Notes under the pieces: model-generated | The model's input: the letters and a program-made list of their open reading frames with translations, nothing else | What the model was told of the DNA's origin: nothing | Database searches by the model: none | Part shown: positions 25,711 through 34,734 of the stretch, in pieces | Numbering within the stretch: position 1 is the stretch's first letter | Layout: each line of letters begins with the position of its first letter | Origin: Tsukamurella sputi | Lineage (GTDB): Bacteria > Actinomycetota > Actinomycetes > Mycobacteriales > Mycobacteriaceae | Direction of reading: 5' to 3' | Assembly (NCBI RefSeq): GCF_007858445.1 | Contig: NZ_VIGV01000003.1 | Location: 609,668 to 673,667 of the forward strand | Length of the DNA: 64,000 nt | Made by a program: the position numbers and the translations under genes

Positions 25711-27017
25711 TTCGAGCCACCTCCCTCGATGGTGCGCTTCATCTCGGCGAGGCCGTCGCGCACGGTCAGCTCCTTGCCGTCGGGGGTCTTTCCCATCGAA
25801 GCGCGGTTGTCCCAGCTCGGGAGCTTCGGCCCCAGCTGCTCGTAGACGTAGCGCAGCATCGCGCGGTCCTCGTCGGTGAATGCCATGTCGTCCTCCTGGT
25901 TGGTGCCGAAGATGCGGTCCAGCGCGGCCGTGTCCTTGACCGCGTTGGCGTCGATGCGCTGGTCGGTGACCTGCGCCTGCTCGGTGAACTGCAGGATGCG
26001 GACGTCGACGCCGCCGAAGCCCTGCCAGCCCGCCGAGTTCGGGTCGTACAGCGCCGAGCCGTATCCGGTGCCGTTCACGTAGTTGCTGTTCCACAGCCCG
26101 ACGTCGCGGATGAACGACAGGTCGGGGCTCCGCATCTGCCCCGCCCAGAACCACCGCGGCAGGTACACCGGCAGGAGCCGCGCGCCGCGATCCCGGTACG
26201 CCTGCACGCGGGCCGCGAGGTCAGCGCCGGAGCCGCCGTTCGTGGTGTCCTCGTAGTCGATCTGGATGGGGATGCTCGGGTCGCCGAGCGCCGCCATCAT
26301 GAAGTCGGCCTCGCGCTGAGGGTCGACGTTGGTGCGGCAGAACACGTACCCGCCGAACCGGCCCGGGAAGTGCTTCGCCATCTCCGCCCGCGCGCGCGGC
26401 CAGAACGGATCGCGGTACCCGTCACCCTCAGTGACCTTGTGCGTCGCGAACCGGTAGCCCTCCGCGGCGGCGCCCGCGAAGTTGAACTCGCGCTGGTGGT
26501 TGGAGACGTCGATGCCGAATACGGGGCCCGTCACGGTGCCACCTCCTGGGTTCGGGGCGGGCGTGCCGCCGGGGTAGATGGCGCCGTCAAGGAGTCCGCG
26601 CCAGTCCTGCTTGGCGCCCGGGTTGTACTCGCGGGGCATGTAGCTCACGTGCAGGTGCGGCGCGACACCGCCGTTCGTCGCCGAGTTGGGGTTCACGCGC
26701 GCGATCTTCTGGCCCGCGGTGACGGCCACGCCGGGCCGGATCCACGGCTCGGCGATGACGTGGCCCATCTCGAACACGCCGCTGCCCTGCGAGTCGTCGG
26801 AGTCGATCACGATCCAGCCGGCGCCGGGCTCGCCGCCGCCGTACCCGCTGGCCGCGCCGCAGTAGAGCACGGTCCCGGACTGCACTGCGTATACCGGCCG
26901 GTTCGCCGAGCCCCCGTTCCAGCCGAAGTCGATCCCGGCATGGAACCCACCATCTCGCGGCCCGAACGGGCTCGTCACCGTGCAGCCGCGCTCCAGCGGC
27001 CAGAACCGAGTCGTCAC
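25707..27017 (-). CDS. lysA: Endolysin LysA with M23 peptidase and GH25 domains
   Basis: A 436-residue two-domain lysin. Residues 10-150 form an M23 metallopeptidase with zinc ligands in HAGIDFG and PHLHVSY. Residues 165-385 resemble a GH25 muramidase: GIDVSNHQ carries the catalytic Asp, with IDYEDTT supplying the second acid. A short helical tail (about 395-436) ends the protein. There is no signal peptide, so export relies on the holin. The GTG at 27017 overlaps the lysB stop (GTGA). Together the domains would cut peptide and glycan bonds. Confidence 0.88.
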   Translation of the reverse strand: MTTRFWPLERGCTVTSPFGPRDGGFHAGIDFGWNGGSANRPVYAVQSGTVLYCGAASGYGGGEPGAGWIVIDSDDSQGSGVFEMGHVIAEPWIRPGVAVTAGQKIARVNPNSATNGGVAPHLHVSYMPREYNPGAKQDWRGLLDGAIYPGGTPAPNPGGGTVTGPVFGIDVSNHQREFNFAGAAAEGYRFATHKVTEGDGYRDPFWPRARAEMAKHFPGRFGGYVFCRTNVDPQREADFMMAALGDPSIPIQIDYEDTTNGGSGADLAARVQAYRDRGARLLPVYLPRWFWAGQMRSPDLSFIRDVGLWNSNYVNGTGYGSALYDPNSAGWQGFGGVDVRILQFTEQAQVTDQRIDANAVKDTAALDRIFGTNQEDDMAFTDEDRAMLRYVYEQLGPKLPSWDNRASMGKTPDGKELTVRDGLAEMKRTIEGGGSK

Positions 27018-27865
27018 AGGACACCACTCCCATATGCGCTGTCGTGGAACATGTCCCGCGCCATCTGCTGGACGTAGGTGTAGGTCGTGCCGGGGAAGTT
27101 CCGCGCCCCGTACGCGGTGTGAATCGACGGGTAGCCGGTGGCCTCCGCGATGCTGGTGGCCGCGATCTGCGGAAGCTGCGGCAGCGTCGCGACGAGGTCG
27201 CGGCGCCCGAACAGGCGAGTCCAGAACGGGAGGTTCTGCCACGCCCCGCTCTTGACCTTGTCCAGCGTCTCGGCGGCCCAGGTCCGCACGCCCTCGGGGC
27301 CAGCGATTGAGAACCACTCCGAGATGTCCGCGAAGTCCCGTACCAGCGAGCCGGGCGTGCAGTCCGTGATCACGTCGCCCGGGATGCTGTACCAGCGCGC
27401 CTGGCCGACGCGGTGCTCACCGCCGACGCCGAACCCGCGGAACTCGTGCTGATCGGGCTGCGCCTGCCACCCGCGATCGCCCACCTGGCCGGTACGGTTC
27501 GCGCCGGCCGGGCGCAGCGGGTCCGCGAGCAGATACCCGCACGGCACGTACGGCGACTCGTCCGTAGCGAGGTTCGCCACCGCAGCTCCCTGCGAGAAGC
27601 CCACGACAAACGGGATCAGCCCGCGGCTCCGCACCATCGCGATCGTCGCCTGCGCGCGGATCACGCCGTCGACCCGCGACTCCCCGTACGAGTTCGGGTT
27701 CGCGTACTGGGCGAGGTAGCGGGGCGTCCAGTGCTCGAACCGGCCCGGCGCGAGCCGGTCGAGCTCATCGGCAACGCCACTCATCATCCCGAGCGGCCGA
27801 CGCGCATCAGCCGGGAACGGCTCGTTGGTACCGACCATGTAGATCGCGGCGTGCGTTGCAGCCAT
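27014..27865 (-). CDS. lysB: Lysin B, mycolyl-arabinogalactan esterase-like
   Basis: A 283-residue alpha/beta-hydrolase of the cutinase/LysB type. The nucleophile elbow is GFSQGA, the acid is probably in IPGDVITD, and a C-terminal His in PSIHTAYG completes the triad. LysB releases mycolic acids from arabinogalactan, needed only for hosts with a mycomembrane, and so supports a Mycobacteriales host. The ATG at 27865 is preferred; a GTG at 27874 is in frame. A conserved leader motif lies 31 nt upstream. Confidence 0.88.
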   Translation of the reverse strand: MAATHAAIYMVGTNEPFPADARRPLGMMSGVADELDRLAPGRFEHWTPRYLAQYANPNSYGESRVDGVIRAQATIAMVRSRGLIPFVVGFSQGAAVANLATDESPYVPCGYLLADPLRPAGANRTGQVGDRGWQAQPDQHEFRGFGVGGEHRVGQARWYSIPGDVITDCTPGSLVRDFADISEWFSIAGPEGVRTWAAETLDKVKSGAWQNLPFWTRLFGRRDLVATLPQLPQIAATSIAEATGYPSIHTAYGARNFPGTTYTYVQQMARDMFHDSAYGSGVL

Positions 27866-27895
27866 CGGGGTCACCCCATCGGATTCGACGGTGGC

Positions 27896-27916
27896 GCCCG
27901 GTCCATAGCCAGCAGC
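27896..27916 (-). promoter_or_regulatory. Late leader motif, copy 1 (before lysB)
   Basis: Minus strand GCTGCTGGCTATGGACCGGG, 31 nt upstream of the lysB ATG. CGATACGCT lies just upstream and could supply a TANNNT -10 box (TACGCT). Confidence 0.7.
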
Positions 27917-27945
27917 AGATCAAACCCAGCGTATCGCGTGCCCGA

Positions 27946-28320
27946 TCAGGTCTGCGTGAACTTGACCCCGGTGATGGTCAGCACGCCGCCCAGCGGCCCC
28001 ACCGGCTGGGCCGGGGAGAGTGGCGCCCAGTCGATCATGTTGTTTCCCGACGCGCCCGAACAGAGGATCACGTGCGTCGCGTTGTACGCGGTGCCCGTCG
28101 CGGGCGCGTGCACCTGCACGTTGCCGTAGGTGACGGTGCCGTCCGTGCCGCTCGCCGTCGTCGCCTGCGAGCGCGAGTACGTGCCCTCCGGGCCGGCGCC
28201 TGACAGCTCGTTCGCGGGCGTCGTCGTGGTGCCGGGGTTGCCCGTCGCGACCCCGAGGTAGCTTCCGCGCGCCTTGAAGCTGTCGGCCTGAGCCTGCTTC
28301 GTTGCGATGACGTTGACCAT
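27946..28320 (-). CDS. Minor tail / tail-fibre-associated protein
   Basis: A 124-residue protein starting MVNVIATKQAQADSFKARG, then a Thr/Ser/Gly-rich region (GVATGNPGTTTTPANELS) and beta-rich C-terminus ending LTITGVKFTQT. The layout matches small structural proteins found after fibres in actinophage genomes. Exact role is unknown. It ends 80 bp before the lysB start, across the leader motif. Confidence 0.55.
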   Translation of the reverse strand: MVNVIATKQAQADSFKARGSYLGVATGNPGTTTTPANELSGAGPEGTYSRSQATTASGTDGTVTYGNVQVHAPATGTAYNATHVILCSGASGNNMIDWAPLSPAQPVGPLGGVLTITGVKFTQT

Positions 28321-28332
28321 GTTGTTCTGTCC

Positions 28333-29235
28333 TTACCCTTGCCGAAATACTGCTGCCGCAAAGCCGGGGCCGCCTGGGCCGCCGCGGGTACGCGATCCGA
28401 AGATGCCGCCGTTACCGCCCGCACCGCCGCCGCCTGGAGTGCCGCCCGCGCCAGCGTTGCCTGTGCCGCTGGGGCCGCCCGGGTACGTGACGCCCTGGTA
28501 CGTCTGGTCGCCGGGAGCGCCGCCGTTCTGGCCCGACGCGACGGTGCCCGACCCGCCCGCTGCGTTCAGTGACCCGCCGCCCGTCCATGCCGCCGTCGAC
28601 GCGGAACCAGGGTTCGGGGCAGCGAGGTCCGAGTTCGCCGCCTGAGGGCCACCAGTGCCGACCGCCAGGGTGATCGACCAGGGGCCGTGATACTGGCCGA
28701 GGTCGATCGTCGTGACGGCCCACAGGCCGGGGTTTCCGCCCTTGCCGGTGGTCCCCACGGCCCCGGAGCCGGTCTGGCCGGATGCTCCGCCGCCGAGCAG
28801 GATCACGTCGCAGTACCGCGCCCACCACGGCGCCGCGTACGTGCCCGCGCCGCTCTGCGATTGCGGGCCGCGGGCTGGCACCCCGACGGATGCCGTCAGC
28901 ACACCGGCGCCCACCATCCCGGCCGCCGCGACGTACAACTTCGCGTATGCCTTCGCCTCCAAGACTCCTGCGCCCGAGAGCTGGGCGGTGACGTAGGCGT
29001 TCGCGTACGCCTGCGCGGCCAGCGTTCCCGCGCCCGCGAGCTGCGCCGTGATGTACGCGTTCAGGTAAGCCCTGGCGGCGAGCTCGCCGTGGCCTGTCAT
29101 CTCGGCGGCCTGCGCCCACAGCTCCGGCGTCCACCCGCGCTGATCATCCGGGACCACGGGGTCGGTGACACCGTCGGGCGACCAGCCGAGGCGCCCATCA
29201 GGAGGCGAGGGGAGCGGAACCGGGGACCATGTCAT
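28333..29235 (-). CDS. Glycine-rich tail-tip protein with tandem repeats
   Basis: A 300-residue protein. Residues 45-110 contain three tandem units of about 19 residues built on GAGxLAAxAYxNAYxTAQL, a low-charge repeat. The rest is dominated by a glycine-rich region (for example GGTPGGGGAGGNGGIFGSR), as in phage adhesins whose polyglycine sandwich loops bind the host surface. The ATG at 29235 overlaps the upstream gene by 4 bp. A receptor-binding role is inference. Confidence 0.65.
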   Translation of the reverse strand: MTWSPVPLPSPPDGRLGWSPDGVTDPVVPDDQRGWTPELWAQAAEMTGHGELAARAYLNAYITAQLAGAGTLAAQAYANAYVTAQLSGAGVLEAKAYAKLYVAAAGMVGAGVLTASVGVPARGPQSQSGAGTYAAPWWARYCDVILLGGGASGQTGSGAVGTTGKGGNPGLWAVTTIDLGQYHGPWSITLAVGTGGPQAANSDLAAPNPGSASTAAWTGGGSLNAAGGSGTVASGQNGGAPGDQTYQGVTYPGGPSGTGNAGAGGTPGGGGAGGNGGIFGSRTRGGPGGPGFAAAVFRQG

Positions 29236-29423
29236 AGCGGCAGCACCTCCCGCACGACATCGGTAGGGCTGCACCACCACTGGCCGTCGCGGTACACACA
29301 CATCCGGTCGCCGACCTCGTACACCGCGTACATGCTCGACGCGGTCGCGGGCAGCGCCTCGACCGTGCCGGCGAGGTAGTAATGCTCCGGCTGGCCGGGC
29401 ACGCCAATCTCCGGTTCGTCCAT
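29232..29423 (-). CDS. 63-residue tail-module protein
   Basis: The ATG at 29423 overlaps the stop of the big minor tail gene (TGATG), and its own stop overlaps the next ATG. The protein is beta-strand-like with aromatic residues: HYYLAGTVEALPATASSMYA, then MCVYRDGQWWCSPTDVV. The tight coupling on both sides supports a real gene. Function unknown. Confidence 0.65.
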   Translation of the reverse strand: MDEPEIGVPGQPEHYYLAGTVEALPATASSMYAVYEVGDRMCVYRDGQWWCSPTDVVREVLPL

Positions 29424-32347
29424 CACACGTCCGCCAGCAGCCAGTTGTCGATCGGGTTGGCCTTCGTCGAGCCGATGCCGAACCAGGCGCCGCGGGTCGC
29501 GTGCAGGCCAACGCCGCCGAACCGGTTCCCGAGCCCCGTCGGGGCGACGTTCCCCGAGTCGGTCCACGAGCCGATCTGCGCGCCGTTCCGGTACACCGCG
29601 AACACCTTCGTGCTCGCGGTATACCGGACCTTGTAGTCGGCGTCCGTCGTGCCGATCGCGATCTGCGTGCGGTTCGTTCGCGACCCGCCGCTCATCGTGT
29701 AAAGGGTCGCGTAGCTCGACGAGATCGCGAGCCCGACGTGCTGGCTCGGGCCGTTGCCCTTGAACCACACGACCTGCTCCTCCGCGCTGGTCGACGTCGC
29801 GGTGATCCCGACCTCCGCCTGGTCGGTGCGCAACTGCGTGTTGAACTTGCCCCACGACCAGCCGTCGGCGAGGTTCGTCCCCGACTGCATGATCCCGATG
29901 TTGTTCGACGCGATCCCGATCTCGTTGGCGCCGGACATCAACCACTGGGTCGACAGTGACCCGTCGAAGTTGTCCGTGATCGAGAGCGGCGCCGACGCCT
30001 GCCCGGTGTCGATGCCGGCCTCGACGTACGGGACGAACCCAGCGCCCGCGCTCCACACGCTCTCGGCCATCGTTGCGGGCGCGCTGATCGTGCCGGTGCG
30101 GAGCATCCCGACCCGGCGGGGGAGGAACCCGGGCGGGTTGTTCGTGAGGAGACTGTCGAGGCCCTGGAGCGCGACGGTGCCGCTGGTGATGCGGAATTGG
30201 ATGCCGAGGATGTCGCCTGGCTGCACGTTGATCCCCGCGGTCTCTGTCGGGATGGTGTACTGCACCCACTGCGCGCTCGTGGTGAGCGCGCCGGCCAGAT
30301 TCGACGAGGTGTGCAGCAGTGTCATTGTGCCGGAGGCCTTGTCCAACCGGTAAACGTCGATGCGGAAGTCCGCAGGCGCGGCAGTGTAGTAGGCACGGAA
30401 GCTGAATAGGCGCTTCTCCTGCACGCTGCCGCAGCGGATGAACCCGACGTACGCCTGCGTGCTGGTGAAGGTGTACGCGCCGAACTCGGAAGCCGACGAT
30501 GCAGCGGTCCCACCGGAAAGCGTGCCGCTCACAGTGTGGGAGTGCTGGTCGTTGATACCTCCGCTGAACGAGTGGTTATGCGACTCGCCCGCGACAGTCG
30601 TGTTCCCCGTGTTGCCGCTGAAGTTCTGGAACCCACCCTGACTATTCGTTGTGCCACTGAGAGTTCCAGTCACGGTGTGCGTGTGACTGGTCTGCCGTTG
30701 CATCAGGTATAGCGGGAATGTTGCATCAGCGGTGTAGTCCATCGTCGCCCACAGTGGGCGCGCGGTCCACCCCGCGTCCTGCACAGTCTGTACGTCCTGT
30801 AGCCGCGCCTGGATCGCGACCGTGTTCGTGAGCGCGTTCGATCCGACGCCGTTCGCTGTATCCGCGGTCCGCGCCGTCGTGTTCGTCTGATTCGTGAACG
30901 TGCCCAACGCCTGATTCACCCACGGGAGGATCGGGTCTGCCGCCCCACCCGCCGTCGGAGCACCGATCCCGCGAAGGAACCCGTTCAGTGCATTCCCGAT
31001 TCCGAGGAAGTTGCCGAGCATGTTTGCAAGGTCCGACACCAGGCCCGTGATGTACTCCTGCGGCATGGTGCCTGTGCGGCGCCCCTCCACGTCATCCCAC
31101 CATCCAGTGCCCGAGGTGACGCGGCTCTCGACCGCGATCCTCAGCCGCATTGAGTCCACACCAGCCGGGACGGTGACCTGTCCGGCGAGTTGCTGGAACC
31201 CGTTGTTCGTAGCCGGCGACGACGCGGCGGGGTTCGCCACTGTCGCGATCACCTGCGACGGGCCGGCGGTCGTACCCGAGTAGAACTGCGCCTCCAGCGT
31301 GAACGCGACACCAGCGGAGGCGAGAGCGATCGACGCCCACTTCAACCACGCGACGGCGTTGATCTTCTGATCCTTCTGGACCCGAACCGGCTTCGAGAGT
31401 TGGACCAGCCGAGTGCCGTTCGCGGTCGCCCGGGCCGACCCGATCGGAGTCGTAGTGTGGCCGATCGTCGCGTCGTGCTTCCACTGATCCGTCTCGATCA
31501 TGCTCGACGGCGTGTCGAATCCGGCGGCCACGATGAGGTTGTCCGAGTCGCCGCCGAAGATCATGTTCGGAGTCAGCTTCAAGTTGCCGAGGTCGAGCAC
31601 CGCGTCGAGGAACCCCTTCAGCCCGTCGATGATGGTCTGGGGAAGCTGGCCCACGAGCTTCGCCGCGTTCAATGGCGAGAACGCCGTCAGCAGGTTCGGC
31701 AACGCGTTCGTCAGCGCGGACAGCGGACGGTCGCCGCCCGGCGCGAATCCGAGCAGCGCAGCGAAGACGTCGTAGATCGAATTGAAGAACAGCAGGAACT
31801 GGTTCGCCACGCCGATCATCCACGACAGCACCTGCACGAGCTGGTGCATCGTGCCGCCGGCCACGCCGAGCACTCCGTCGATGAGCTCCTTTAGCATGTC
31901 CATCGCCGCGTTCACGAGCTCTAGGAACACCGTCAGGCCCTGCACCACCATGTGCATGCCCTCGGCGATGTTCCCCTCCACGCCGCGGCCGGTGACCGCG
32001 AACGCGAGGCCGTCGACGATGTCCGTGACGCCGGTGAACACGTTGTCGATCAGGTCGAGCGCGTTGGTCAGCAGTCCCTCGATGTCGTCGACCCACGCCT
32101 GAACACCGGACATGCCGGGGATGCCGCCAAGCTCCGCGCCGAGCTCGTCGAAGGCGTGCGCGAATACGTCGGCAATGTCGGTGTAGCCCTTGAAGAACCG
32201 CGACAGCATCGAGTCGCCGATGGACGCGAGGGCCTGCAGAATCTGCTTGCCCTCCTTGCCGATCGGCTTGGCGAGCATGTCCTGCAGCCAGTTCATTGCC
32301 GCGGGGGAGAGCGCCCCCGCGGGAGTCTGGAAGTCAGGTGAGGTCAC
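29423..32347 (-). CDS. Large minor tail protein with His-rich fibre segment
   Basis: A 974-residue tail-tip protein. Residues 1-270 are helical and hydrophobic (GFFKGYTDIADVFAHAF-like region, internal LLFFNSIYDVFAALLG). Residues about 320-430 look like a carbohydrate-binding jelly roll. A His-rich section holds HTHTVTGTLSGTT, SHNHSF and HSHTVSGTLSGG, HxH motifs that bind metal in trimeric phage fibres. The C-terminus resembles a LamG-type lectin fold ending in NWLLADV. It probably mediates host binding. The GTG start overlaps the previous stop (GTGA). Confidence 0.75.
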   Translation of the reverse strand: MTSPDFQTPAGALSPAAMNWLQDMLAKPIGKEGKQILQALASIGDSMLSRFFKGYTDIADVFAHAFDELGAELGGIPGMSGVQAWVDDIEGLLTNALDLIDNVFTGVTDIVDGLAFAVTGRGVEGNIAEGMHMVVQGLTVFLELVNAAMDMLKELIDGVLGVAGGTMHQLVQVLSWMIGVANQFLLFFNSIYDVFAALLGFAPGGDRPLSALTNALPNLLTAFSPLNAAKLVGQLPQTIIDGLKGFLDAVLDLGNLKLTPNMIFGGDSDNLIVAAGFDTPSSMIETDQWKHDATIGHTTTPIGSARATANGTRLVQLSKPVRVQKDQKINAVAWLKWASIALASAGVAFTLEAQFYSGTTAGPSQVIATVANPAASSPATNNGFQQLAGQVTVPAGVDSMRLRIAVESRVTSGTGWWDDVEGRRTGTMPQEYITGLVSDLANMLGNFLGIGNALNGFLRGIGAPTAGGAADPILPWVNQALGTFTNQTNTTARTADTANGVGSNALTNTVAIQARLQDVQTVQDAGWTARPLWATMDYTADATFPLYLMQRQTSHTHTVTGTLSGTTNSQGGFQNFSGNTGNTTVAGESHNHSFSGGINDQHSHTVSGTLSGGTAASSASEFGAYTFTSTQAYVGFIRCGSVQEKRLFSFRAYYTAAPADFRIDVYRLDKASGTMTLLHTSSNLAGALTTSAQWVQYTIPTETAGINVQPGDILGIQFRITSGTVALQGLDSLLTNNPPGFLPRRVGMLRTGTISAPATMAESVWSAGAGFVPYVEAGIDTGQASAPLSITDNFDGSLSTQWLMSGANEIGIASNNIGIMQSGTNLADGWSWGKFNTQLRTDQAEVGITATSTSAEEQVVWFKGNGPSQHVGLAISSSYATLYTMSGGSRTNRTQIAIGTTDADYKVRYTASTKVFAVYRNGAQIGSWTDSGNVAPTGLGNRFGGVGLHATRGAWFGIGSTKANPIDNWLLADV

Positions 32348-33030
32348 GGCTCCGTGGCCTCCGGGGCGGTCTGCGAGTCGCCGGTGAGGCGGCCGAGGGA
32401 TTGCATCGCCTGCGCGTGCGCGTTCTCGAACCGCTGCCGCTGCAGGCGCCGCTTCTCCTCGCGCTCGACGCCGCGGAGCTGCGCGTCACGAACTCGGATG
32501 TGCTCCGGCAGCGCCTCGTCGCCCTCCGGTGCGCCCGCGCCGTCCAGGTTCTCCGCCAGCAGAATCTCGTTCCGCCGCCGAGTGATCGCGCGCTCCGTCG
32601 CCGCCAGCAAGTCCTCGTCCATCTCGGACACGTCCGGCACCTGATCGAGGTCGACGTCCAGCAGCTCGTCGTCGCCGGCGGCGATGTCGATGTTCGGCAC
32701 CTGCGACGTCGGGACCTTCACCGACAGGATCTGCGGCGCGTTGTCCCACACGTCGATGCCGTTCTCCGGGACGCCCATGCGGATCAGCGGCGAGCCCGCC
32801 GAGCCCGGCCCGCCGCACTTGAAGTTCTCGAACAGCTGGATGCAGATCGCCTGGGCCATCTCCACCGGGATGGTCACCGGGTCGAGCGGCGACCCGTCCG
32901 GCCGCACGCCGGGGATCACCGCGCGCAGCATGTATGCGAACGGATGCTGGTGGTCCAGGGCGAGCGTCACCCCGTTCGCGTTGGTCACCGCACCCTTCCG
33001 GTACGGCTTCGTCGGCTTCCGTCGGCCCAT
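32344..33030 (-). CDS. Minor tail protein, charged
   Basis: A 228-residue protein from the ATG at 33030 (GAGGAG ten nt upstream); a TTG at 33084 directly after the preceding stop would add 18 residues. It opens with a basic region (GRRKPTKPYRKGAVTN) and ends in a long Arg/Glu/Gln-rich helix (REEKRRLQRQRFENAHAQAM). The conserved neighbourhood (between the Gp37-like protein and the large fibre) implies a tail-tip role. Confidence 0.6.
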   Translation of the reverse strand: MGRRKPTKPYRKGAVTNANGVTLALDHQHPFAYMLRAVIPGVRPDGSPLDPVTIPVEMAQAICIQLFENFKCGGPGSAGSPLIRMGVPENGIDVWDNAPQILSVKVPTSQVPNIDIAAGDDELLDVDLDQVPDVSEMDEDLLAATERAITRRRNEILLAENLDGAGAPEGDEALPEHIRVRDAQLRGVEREEKRRLQRQRFENAHAQAMQSLGRLTGDSQTAPEATEP

Positions 33031-33084
33031 CCAGCTCAGCTCCTCACAATGGGGGTGGTCTCCGTTAAAGAATGACACGCGCAA

Positions 33085-34734
33085 TCACGAACCCGCACCA
33101 ACCGTCGCCTGCACAATCGCCTTCACGTTCGCGATCTGCCGCGATAGGATCGCGCCCGGCTCGTCCTCCAACTGCCCGTCGCCGATCGTCAGCGGCATGA
33201 GCGGGTCGGTGTTGCGGTCCCACTCGTCCAGCACCTCGTAAATCTGGTCACAGTAGAACCAGCCCGTGTTCCCGACCTCGACGGCGACACGGTCACCGAC
33301 GGTGCAGTGCGCCCCGATGATGTACGGGTCCGCGTTCCGCGCCGTCACCTTCGTGGTCGTGTACGCGCGGGACTTCCAGAACCCGGTGCGGATCGCCTGC
33401 AGCGCCGACAGTGAGAAGCCCGTGCCGCCCGACGCCGACCAGTCCTCACCGAGCGGCGGCCCGTGCTTCCCCATCCGCTCCACCCGGAACGGGTTCGGCA
33501 TCCGATCGTAGGCCAAGAAGACGTCTTCGAGCTGCGGGTACACGAGGTCGACGAAGATGTTCGGGTTGCCGATCAACTGACCCAGGTATCCCAGGGATGC
33601 GTTGAGTAGCAACTTGATTCCGCTGTTCACCCACTGCGGACTCTTCCCGCCGGTGATGATGCTCGACGCCGTCGCCTTGTGGATCGTGGTGGTGCGCTGC
33701 TGCACCGACGAGATACCGAAGGTGCGGTCGAGCGACCGGAACGTGACCCACGGGAAGTTCTTCAGCGTGCCCTTGTATCCGGGCTGCATGTACTCGGCCG
33801 GCCGGGAGACGCCGTCGACCTCGGTGACCACTTCGTTGATGAAGTCGTCCGCGACCTGCAAGACCAGGTACGCCAGGCCGTCGAGCACGGTGCCCGTCAG
33901 GCCGCGGTACCCGCTCACGTCGTCGACGCCGATCACCAGAGTCGGCTTCTCTAGCGTGTACCACTCGGGGGCGGGCTGCGGGTCGCCCGGCAGCCACCGC
34001 TCCACCGTCATCCTCAGGCCGGCGTCGCGCAGCGTCGCGGCGAACATGTCGTGCGCAGACCCGAACGCCGACGCCATCACGCACCACATCGACGTGTCCG
34101 TGAATGGCCCGATCGGCTTGACGATCATCGGCCAGTGTGCGGGGTTGATGTTCTGCACCCATGCGGCCGGATCGAATAAGTTGTCCGAGATGGTCCAGGG
34201 CAGCGCGAACCGCCGCATGATATTCAGGAATAGCGTGGTCAGAATGCAAGTTCGGGCCGGTCCCGCGATTCCGAATATCTTTGGCCACTGCACCTCGGCG
34301 GGCAGGAACGGATTCTTGTAGATTCGCGTCTTCTTGACGTGCTCGTACTCCGAGATGAACGACGCGGTGAGGTAACGGAATCCGTTGTCTCGGTCGTCCC
34401 AGTCGATCGCCGTGCACTTCCCCGACCACCGCAGGCTGCCGGTCTGCACCGTGATGTGCAAGTCCTCCGACTCGCCGGGATTATTGAACAGCCAATCCTC
34501 CAGGAATGGCGTCGCGATGAACTCGATGTGCCCTTCGGCGGAGTCATTCAGCTTGTGCTTGAACGAGCCCTTCGACTCCCCGAATACGATCCAGAACCGC
34601 TCCCAGTTCTTGTCCCACAGGATCACCTTCCGGGGTGCCCGAGCCTCCGCGGCCCGCGCAATGCACATGCGCTGGATACGGTTCCGCACGTCGCTCGCGT
34701 CGAGCGGCGGCGCGTCCATCAGCAACGGAGGCAT
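33085..34734 (-). CDS. Gp37-like siphovirus tail protein
   Basis: A 549-residue tail-tip protein. The N-terminal part WDKNWERFWIVFGESKGSF and the central WVTFRSLDRTFGISSVQQRT and AHCTVGDRVAVEVGNTGW segments fit the ReqiPepy6 Gp37-like family (PF14594), which builds the tail-tip hub. The ATG at 34734 overlaps the upstream stop (TGATG). It is followed by further tip proteins, the standard order after the distal tail protein. Confidence 0.75.
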   Translation of the reverse strand: MPPLLMDAPPLDASDVRNRIQRMCIARAAEARAPRKVILWDKNWERFWIVFGESKGSFKHKLNDSAEGHIEFIATPFLEDWLFNNPGESEDLHITVQTGSLRWSGKCTAIDWDDRDNGFRYLTASFISEYEHVKKTRIYKNPFLPAEVQWPKIFGIAGPARTCILTTLFLNIMRRFALPWTISDNLFDPAAWVQNINPAHWPMIVKPIGPFTDTSMWCVMASAFGSAHDMFAATLRDAGLRMTVERWLPGDPQPAPEWYTLEKPTLVIGVDDVSGYRGLTGTVLDGLAYLVLQVADDFINEVVTEVDGVSRPAEYMQPGYKGTLKNFPWVTFRSLDRTFGISSVQQRTTTIHKATASSIITGGKSPQWVNSGIKLLLNASLGYLGQLIGNPNIFVDLVYPQLEDVFLAYDRMPNPFRVERMGKHGPPLGEDWSASGGTGFSLSALQAIRTGFWKSRAYTTTKVTARNADPYIIGAHCTVGDRVAVEVGNTGWFYCDQIYEVLDEWDRNTDPLMPLTIGDGQLEDEPGAILSRQIANVKAIVQATVGAGS

